Source: an uncultured Eubacteriales bacterium
GTDB lineage: Bacteria; Bacillota; Clostridia; Christensenellales; CAG-138
DNA: 10,037 bases
Direction: 5' to 3'
NCBI GenBank assembly: GCA_902768995.1
Contig: CACXNN010000006.1
Span: 1-10,037, forward strand
Shown here: one piece after another, positions 6,486 through 10,037 of the stretch
How the letters are laid out: each line of letters opens with the position of its first letter
Numbering within the stretch: the first letter of the stretch is position 1
Notes under the pieces: model-generated
Seen by the model: only the letters and a program-made list of their open reading frames with translations
Told to the model about the DNA's origin: nothing
The model's database searches: none
Position numbers and translations under genes: made by a program

Positions 6486-7933
6486 CGAACTATGACGTAT
6501 TGATCGTGGGTGGGGGCAGCGTAGGCTGCGCCATCGCCTACGCCCTGAGCCGCTACGACCTCAAAGTGGCCGTGGCGGAAAAGGAGCTGGACGTGGGCAT
6601 GGGCACCAGCGGCCGCAACAGCGGCGTGGTCCACGCCGGGTTCAACAACCGGCCCGGGAGCCTCATGGCCAAGCTCTGCGTGGAGGGCAACGAGGGCTTC
6701 GAGGCCCTGTGCAAGATGCTGGATATCCCCTATAAGAGGACCGGCAAGCTCATCGTGGGCTACGACGAGGCGGATCACCAGGCCCTCATCAAGTTGAAGG
6801 AGCAGGGCGAGAAGAACGGGGTCAAGGGCCTCGAGATCATCGACGGGGCGGCCATCCGGGCTATCGAGCCGGACCTGCCCGCCAGCTGGGCCATGCTGTC
6901 CAGGAACACCGCCGTGTTTAACCCCTTCCTCTACTCCATCCACCTGGCGGAGGCCTCGGCCCAGAACGGGGTCCAATACTACCTGAACAGCCCCGTCACC
7001 GCCGTGGAAGCCACGGAGGAGGGCTACCGGGTCCAGGCCGGGGACCACGTCCTCACCTGCCGTACCCTGATCAATTCGGCGGGCCTCTTCGCCGACAAGG
7101 TGTCCGCCATGGCCGGGGACCCCTCCTTCACCATCTACCCCTGCCGAGGCGAATACTACCTGCTGGACAAGGGGACCTTGAAGATGCCCGTGTACCCAGT
7201 GCCCCGGCCCGGCGTGGGAGGGCTCGGCGTCCACCTCACGGTCACCGTGGACGGGAACATCCTCATCGGGCCCAGCGCCGACTACATCGACAATCACGAG
7301 GACTACAGCACCACGGAGCCGATCCTCGATCAGCTCCGGCGGGAGGCCATGATCCTGCTGCCCACGCTGAACATGCGGACCGTCATCGGCACCTACGCCG
7401 GGGTCCGGCCCAAGCTGGTGAAGAAGGGAGAGGCCAACTTCGGCGACTTCGTCATCGAGCGGAGCCCCAAAGCGAAGCACCTCATCAACCTCATCGGCAT
7501 CGAGTCCCCCGGCATCACCGCCTCCATGCCCATCGCCCGGATGGTGCTGGACATCCTGTCGGAGGATACGGAGCTCGTCGAAAAACCCGATTTCGTCCCC
7601 ACCTACCGGGGCATCCCGCCCTTCGCGGAGCTCTCCCGGGCGGAGCAGCGGGCGCTCATCGAACAGGACCCGGACTACGGGGACGTGGTCTGCCGCTGCG
7701 AGACCGTGACCCGGGCCCAGGTGAAGCGGGCCCTCCACAACCCCATCGGGGCCACGGGCGTCATCGCCGTGAAGAACCGGACCCGGTCCACCATGGGCCG
7801 CTGCAACGGGGGCTACTGCTTCCAGCGGATCGTGGAGCTGCTGCTTTCTGAGGGCAAGTCTCCCCAGGATATCGACCTGAAGCGGCGGGGGGATCGTCCC
7901 CTGCTGGGCTATGTGAAAGGAGGTCAGGCGTGA
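6482..7933 (+). CDS. FAD-dependent oxidoreductase, GlpA/LhgO-like, with C-terminal BFD-type [2Fe-2S] domain
   Basis: A 483-residue flavoprotein with two domains. Residues 1 to about 370 form a DAO-type FAD domain: the dinucleotide site VGGGSVG is at 9-15, and GTSGRNSGVVHAG at 41-53 is the FAD-contact block shared with GlpA and L-2-hydroxyglutarate oxidases. A second block, GIESPGITASMPIA (339-352), closes the FAD site. Residues about 400-455 form a Fer2_BFD domain with four cysteines: C404 and C406 in CRC, and C441 and C446 in GRCNGGYC, which should hold a [2Fe-2S] cluster. This architecture matches the catalytic subunit of anaerobic glycerol-3-phosphate dehydrogenase. The substrate is probably a hydroxy compound such as a polyol phosphate or 2-hydroxy acid; the sequence does not decide which. 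It is followed, with a four-base overlap, by a GlpB-like gene and then DUF1667, so it is probably one subunit of a complex. Confidence 0.9.
   Translation: MTNYDVLIVGGGSVGCAIAYALSRYDLKVAVAEKELDVGMGTSGRNSGVVHAGFNNRPGSLMAKLCVEGNEGFEALCKMLDIPYKRTGKLIVGYDEADHQALIKLKEQGEKNGVKGLEIIDGAAIRAIEPDLPASWAMLSRNTAVFNPFLYSIHLAEASAQNGVQYYLNSPVTAVEATEEGYRVQAGDHVLTCRTLINSAGLFADKVSAMAGDPSFTIYPCRGEYYLLDKGTLKMPVYPVPRPGVGGLGVHLTVTVDGNILIGPSADYIDNHEDYSTTEPILDQLRREAMILLPTLNMRTVIGTYAGVRPKLVKKGEANFGDFVIERSPKAKHLINLIGIESPGITASMPIARMVLDILSEDTELVEKPDFVPTYRGIPPFAELSRAEQRALIEQDPDYGDVVCRCETVTRAQVKRALHNPIGATGVIAVKNRTRSTMGRCNGGYCFQRIVELLLSEGKSPQDIDLKRRGDRPLLGYVKGGQA
7916..7924 (+). promoter_or_regulatory. Ribosome binding site of the GlpB-like gene
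   Basis: AAAGGAGGT is a near-perfect Shine-Dalgarno sequence, five bases before GTG 7930 and eleven before the in-frame ATG 7936. It favours the GTG start, which gives a four-base GTGA overlap with the preceding gene. Confidence 0.75.
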
Positions 7934-9159
7934 CCATGGAACGAGCTGATCTTGTGGTCATCGGCGGCGGCCCCGCGGGGCTGGCCGCGGCGGTCCGCGC
8001 CAAGGAAAAAGGCGTGGACCGGGTGCTCCTGCTGGAGCGGAACCCGGTGCTGGGCGGCATCCTCAATCAGTGCATCCATGACGGCTTCGGCGTGCTGCGC
8101 TTCGGCAGCGCCATGTCCGGCCCGGAGTACGCGGCCCGGTTCATCCAAATGGCTCGGGACGCCGGGGTGGAAACCGTCACCGGCGCCATGGTGGTGGAGC
8201 TTTCCCCCGATAAAAAGGTGACCTATATCACCCCCCAGGGCCTCTTCGAGGTTCAGGCCAAGGCCGTCATCCTGTCCACGGGCTGCCGGGAGCGGACGCG
8301 GGGCGCCCTGGCGGTGCCCGGGAACCGGCCCGCCGGCGTGTACACGGCGGGCGTGGTCCAGTACCTCATGAACATGCGCAACATCGCCTTCGGCAAGAAC
8401 GTGGTCATCATGGGCTCCGGCGACATCGGCCTCATCATGGCCCGGCGCATGACGCTGGAGGGGGCCCGTGTCCACTGCGTTCTCGAAAAGCTGCCCTTCT
8501 GCTCGGGCCTCCCCCGGAACGTGCGGCAGTGTCTCGAAGATTTCGACATCCCCCTGTGTCTTGCAGAGACCGTGAAGGAGATCCACGGGGACGACCACAT
8601 CACCCACGTGATCACCGCCAAGGTGGACGAAAAGGGCCGGTTCATCCCCGGAAGCGAGCGGACCATCCCCTGCGACGTGCTGGTGCTGTCCGTGGGCCTG
8701 ATCCCGGAGAACGAGCTCGCCAAGGCCTGCGGCATAGAGATGGACCCGGTCACCGGCGGCGCGCTGGTGGACGGGGACCTCATGACCTCGGTGCCCGGCG
8801 TCTTCTCCTGCGGCAACGGCCTCCACGTCCACGATCTCGTAGACCTGGTGTCCGAGGAGGGCGAGCGGGCGGCGGAGCATGCGGCGGCCTATCTGAAGGG
8901 CGCGGCCAACAAGCCCATGGTCCCCGTGACCGTCTCCGGCGGCATCCGCTACGTGCTGCCCCGGCAGCTGACCGCCGGCGAGGACGGGTACCTGTCCATG
9001 CGGGTCATGCTCCCGGGCCGGGACCAGAAGCTGACCGTCACGGCGGGCGGCAAGACCCTGGTCAGCAAGAAGATGAAGCGGGTCATGCCCTCGGAGATGA
9101 TCCGCCTGAAGGTGAAGGACGTGCCCGCTTGCGAACAGGTGGAGGTGAGCCTCGTATGA
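7930..9159 (+). CDS. NAD(P)/FAD-dependent oxidoreductase, GlpB/HcnB-like second subunit
   Basis: This 409-residue protein has two nucleotide-binding folds. The FAD site is GGGPAG at 12-17, followed by GGILNQCIHDGFG (42-54), a block typical of the pyridine nucleotide-disulfide-like subunits paired with GlpA-type enzymes. The NAD(P) site is GSGDIG at 162-167. The second FAD contact is SCGNGLHVHDLVD at 293-305. No CxxC redox disulfide like that of thioredoxin reductase is visible, so it is not a disulfide reductase. It probably passes electrons between the GlpA-like subunit, the DUF1667 protein and NAD(P) or the respiratory chain. The start GTG 7930 is supported by a strong ribosome binding site; ATG 7936 is the alternative and would shorten it by two residues. 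Its stop overlaps the DUF1667 start by four bases (ATGA), with GGAGGTGAG (9141-9149) serving the next gene. Confidence 0.9.
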   Translation: MTMERADLVVIGGGPAGLAAAVRAKEKGVDRVLLLERNPVLGGILNQCIHDGFGVLRFGSAMSGPEYAARFIQMARDAGVETVTGAMVVELSPDKKVTYITPQGLFEVQAKAVILSTGCRERTRGALAVPGNRPAGVYTAGVVQYLMNMRNIAFGKNVVIMGSGDIGLIMARRMTLEGARVHCVLEKLPFCSGLPRNVRQCLEDFDIPLCLAETVKEIHGDDHITHVITAKVDEKGRFIPGSERTIPCDVLVLSVGLIPENELAKACGIEMDPVTGGALVDGDLMTSVPGVFSCGNGLHVHDLVDLVSEEGERAAEHAAAYLKGAANKPMVPVTVSGGIRYVLPRQLTAGEDGYLSMRVMLPGRDQKLTVTAGGKTLVSKKMKRVMPSEMIRLKVKDVPACEQVEVSLV

Positions 9160-9518
9160 AGAAGATGGAATTGACCTGCGTGGTCTGCCCCAACGGGTGT
9201 TTGCTCACCGTGTGGCAGGAGAACGGGGAGACCAAGGTGGAGGGCGCGGCCTGCAAGAACGGCATCGCCTATGGCCGGACGGAGCTGACGGACCCCCGGC
9301 GGGCGTTGACCACCAGCGTGGCGGTGAAGGGCGGCGTGCTGCCCCTGGTCAGCGTCCGCAGCACCGCTCCCATCCCCCGGGCGGCCCTGCTCCCCGCGGT
9401 GGCGGCCCTGAAGGACCTGGTCGTAGACGCCCCGGTCCACATCGGCGACCTCATCTACCAGGACCCGGCCATCGGCCTCACCCTCCTGGCCTCCCGGAAT
9501 GTGGAAAGGGCCCAGTGA
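9156..9518 (+). CDS. DUF1667 domain protein, predicted small metal or Fe-S electron-transfer partner
   Basis: A 120-residue soluble protein with four cysteines near the N-terminus: C8, C11, C15 and C33 (C-x2-C-x3-C-x17-C). The opening, TCVVCPNGCLL, and the later RSTAPIPRA block are typical of DUF1667. The cysteine spacing recalls the [4Fe-4S] motif at the N-terminus of molybdopterin oxidoreductases, so an iron-sulfur cluster is plausible, though zinc cannot be excluded. DUF1667 genes commonly follow a GlpA-like and a GlpB-like gene, in the place of the Fe-S subunit GlpC. It starts at ATG 9156 in a four-base overlap with the GlpB-like gene and has a good ribosome binding site, so equal production of the three proteins is likely. 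Family assignment is fairly sure; the electron-transfer role is inferred. Confidence 0.88.
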   Translation: MKKMELTCVVCPNGCLLTVWQENGETKVEGAACKNGIAYGRTELTDPRRALTTSVAVKGGVLPLVSVRSTAPIPRAALLPAVAALKDLVVDAPVHIGDLIYQDPAIGLTLLASRNVERAQ

Positions 9519-9591
9519 CGATCCTGTTACAGCAGCTTAAACCGCTTCCGGTATAAGCGACGGCAAAAAAGCACCCCCGCGACCATAGAAA

Positions 9592-9624
9592 AGCAGGCAC
9601 TGGAAAGTGCCTGCTGTTTGTTTG
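9592..9624. terminator. Bidirectional Rho-independent terminator
   Basis: A perfect 10-base-pair stem, AGCAGGCACT (9592-9601) with AGTGCCTGCT (9606-9615), encloses a GGAA tetraloop. On the + strand it is followed by GTTTGTTTG; on the - strand the stem is followed by a short T-rich stretch, TTTCTAT. It lies between convergent genes and can end both the + operon (last stop 9518) and the - strand YhcH-family gene (stop at 9660). Confidence 0.88.
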
Positions 9625-9629
9625 CTGAT

Positions 9630-9646
9630 GCACGGATCAGCCGTGC
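9630..9646. other. Small inverted repeat next to the terminator
   Basis: GCACGG (9630-9635) pairs with CCGTGC (9641-9646) around a five-base loop. It lies 13 bases beyond the stop of the - strand gene and before the main terminator stem for that strand. It has no clear T run, so it may be an accessory hairpin protecting the 3' end, or nothing. The rest of the 141-base gap (9519-9659) shows no gene. Confidence 0.45.
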
Positions 9647-9659
9647 CCAAACGCATCGT

Positions 9660-10037
9660 TTAGACCGGTACCTTGACCACGATCTTTTTCACCGGCAGAG
9701 GTGCGCCTGCCTGGCAGCGGGGCTTGTGGGCGTCCTCCGGCGCGAAGATCACGTAATCGCCGCCCCGCAGCAGCACCTGCCCGGCATAGTCCGGGTCCTC
9801 ATAGAAGGTCACGTCGTTGGCCGTGTCGTAGGGGGTCTTCACCACCAGCCCCTGCCGGGTGCATGCGCCCAGAAGCTCGACGCCCTCCACCAGGTACTGG
9901 ATGTCGAAGAACTTTTCGTGGGTCTCGAAGGACAGGGTGGCCGGGCCCGTCTTCAAGGGCACGCAGTCCACCCCGTCGTGGATGGCGACGGCAGGGGTCT
10001 GGCGGTCGTCCGGCGAGAACACCTTCTCGACCACCCG
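9660..10037 (-). CDS. YhcH/YjgK/YiaL family protein (DUF386), 5' end cut by the window
   Basis: The reading frame enters from the right edge and ends at TAA (9660-9662 on the + strand). 125 residues are visible; the family is about 150 long, so roughly 25 N-terminal residues lie outside. Typical family blocks are present: FETHEKFFDIQYLVEG in the middle, and FAPEDAHKP followed by KIVVKVPV at the end. The two histidines (in HEKFFD and DAHKP) and nearby acidic residues form the expected metal site of the cupin-like barrel. Characterised relatives include EbgC, TabA and NanQ (YhcH of E. coli), the last reported as a sialic acid mutarotase, so a sugar anomerase role is likely. It converges on the + strand operon and would be transcribed separately. 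It may belong to a related sugar pathway continuing to the right. Confidence 0.9.
   Translation of the reverse strand, partial: RVVEKVFSPDDRQTPAVAIHDGVDCVPLKTGPATLSFETHEKFFDIQYLVEGVELLGACTRQGLVVKTPYDTANDVTFYEDPDYAGQVLLRGGDYVIFAPEDAHKPRCQAGAPLPVKKIVVKVPV

Noticed and set aside
9519..9659. A possible RNA gene in the last intergenic gap.
   Set aside because: Apart from the terminator and one small inverted repeat, I see no cloverleaf, conserved RNA motif or repeat array.

Overview
The window is a GC-rich, gene-dense catabolic locus. Eight genes on the + strand run head to tail from the left edge to about position 9518. A ninth gene on the - strand converges on them from the right edge. Strong GGAGG-type ribosome binding sites, GTG starts, a lipoprotein-type solute-binding protein and the protein families all suggest a high-GC member of the Clostridia, such as a gut Oscillospiraceae-like anaerobe. 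That placement is inferred from style and gene content; there is no rRNA or other marker in the window.

Layout: (1) an inner-membrane permease of a carbohydrate ABC importer, cut at its 5' end (1-831); (2) its lipoprotein solute-binding protein (854-2226), broken by a frameshifting deletion near 1430; (3) an 89-base gap holding two back-to-back hairpins (2239-2295); (4) a sugar-phosphate isomerase/epimerase TIM-barrel protein (2316-3092); (5) an ADP-ribosylglycohydrolase-family protein (3076-4050); (6) an MFS transporter (4047-5321); (7) an iron-dependent alcohol dehydrogenase (5325-6485); (8) a GlpA-like FAD oxidoreductase with a C-terminal BFD-type [2Fe-2S] domain (6482-7933); (9) a GlpB-like FAD/NAD oxidoreductase (7930-9159); (10) a small four-cysteine DUF1667 protein (9156-9518). 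A bidirectional terminator (about 9592-9624) separates this run from a YhcH/YjgK/YiaL-family gene on the - strand (9660-10037, 5' end cut).

From 2316 to 9518 the genes overlap by 4 or 17 bases or are 3 bases apart, so they almost certainly form one translationally coupled operon. The likely overall job is uptake of a sugar, polyol or sugar conjugate, its isomerisation or glycosidic cleavage, and redox processing. The last three genes look like one flavoprotein/iron-sulfur dehydrogenase complex, with DUF1667 where GlpC sits in GlpABC. The substrate cannot be named from sequence alone. No ATPase subunit, sugar kinase or transcriptional regulator is visible; these must lie outside the window or be shared.

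The main points for a second look are the broken binding-protein gene inside an otherwise intact operon, the ADP-ribosylglycohydrolase homologue placed among sugar-catabolic genes, the GlpA/GlpB/DUF1667 trio with unknown substrate, and the tandem hairpins after the binding-protein gene.
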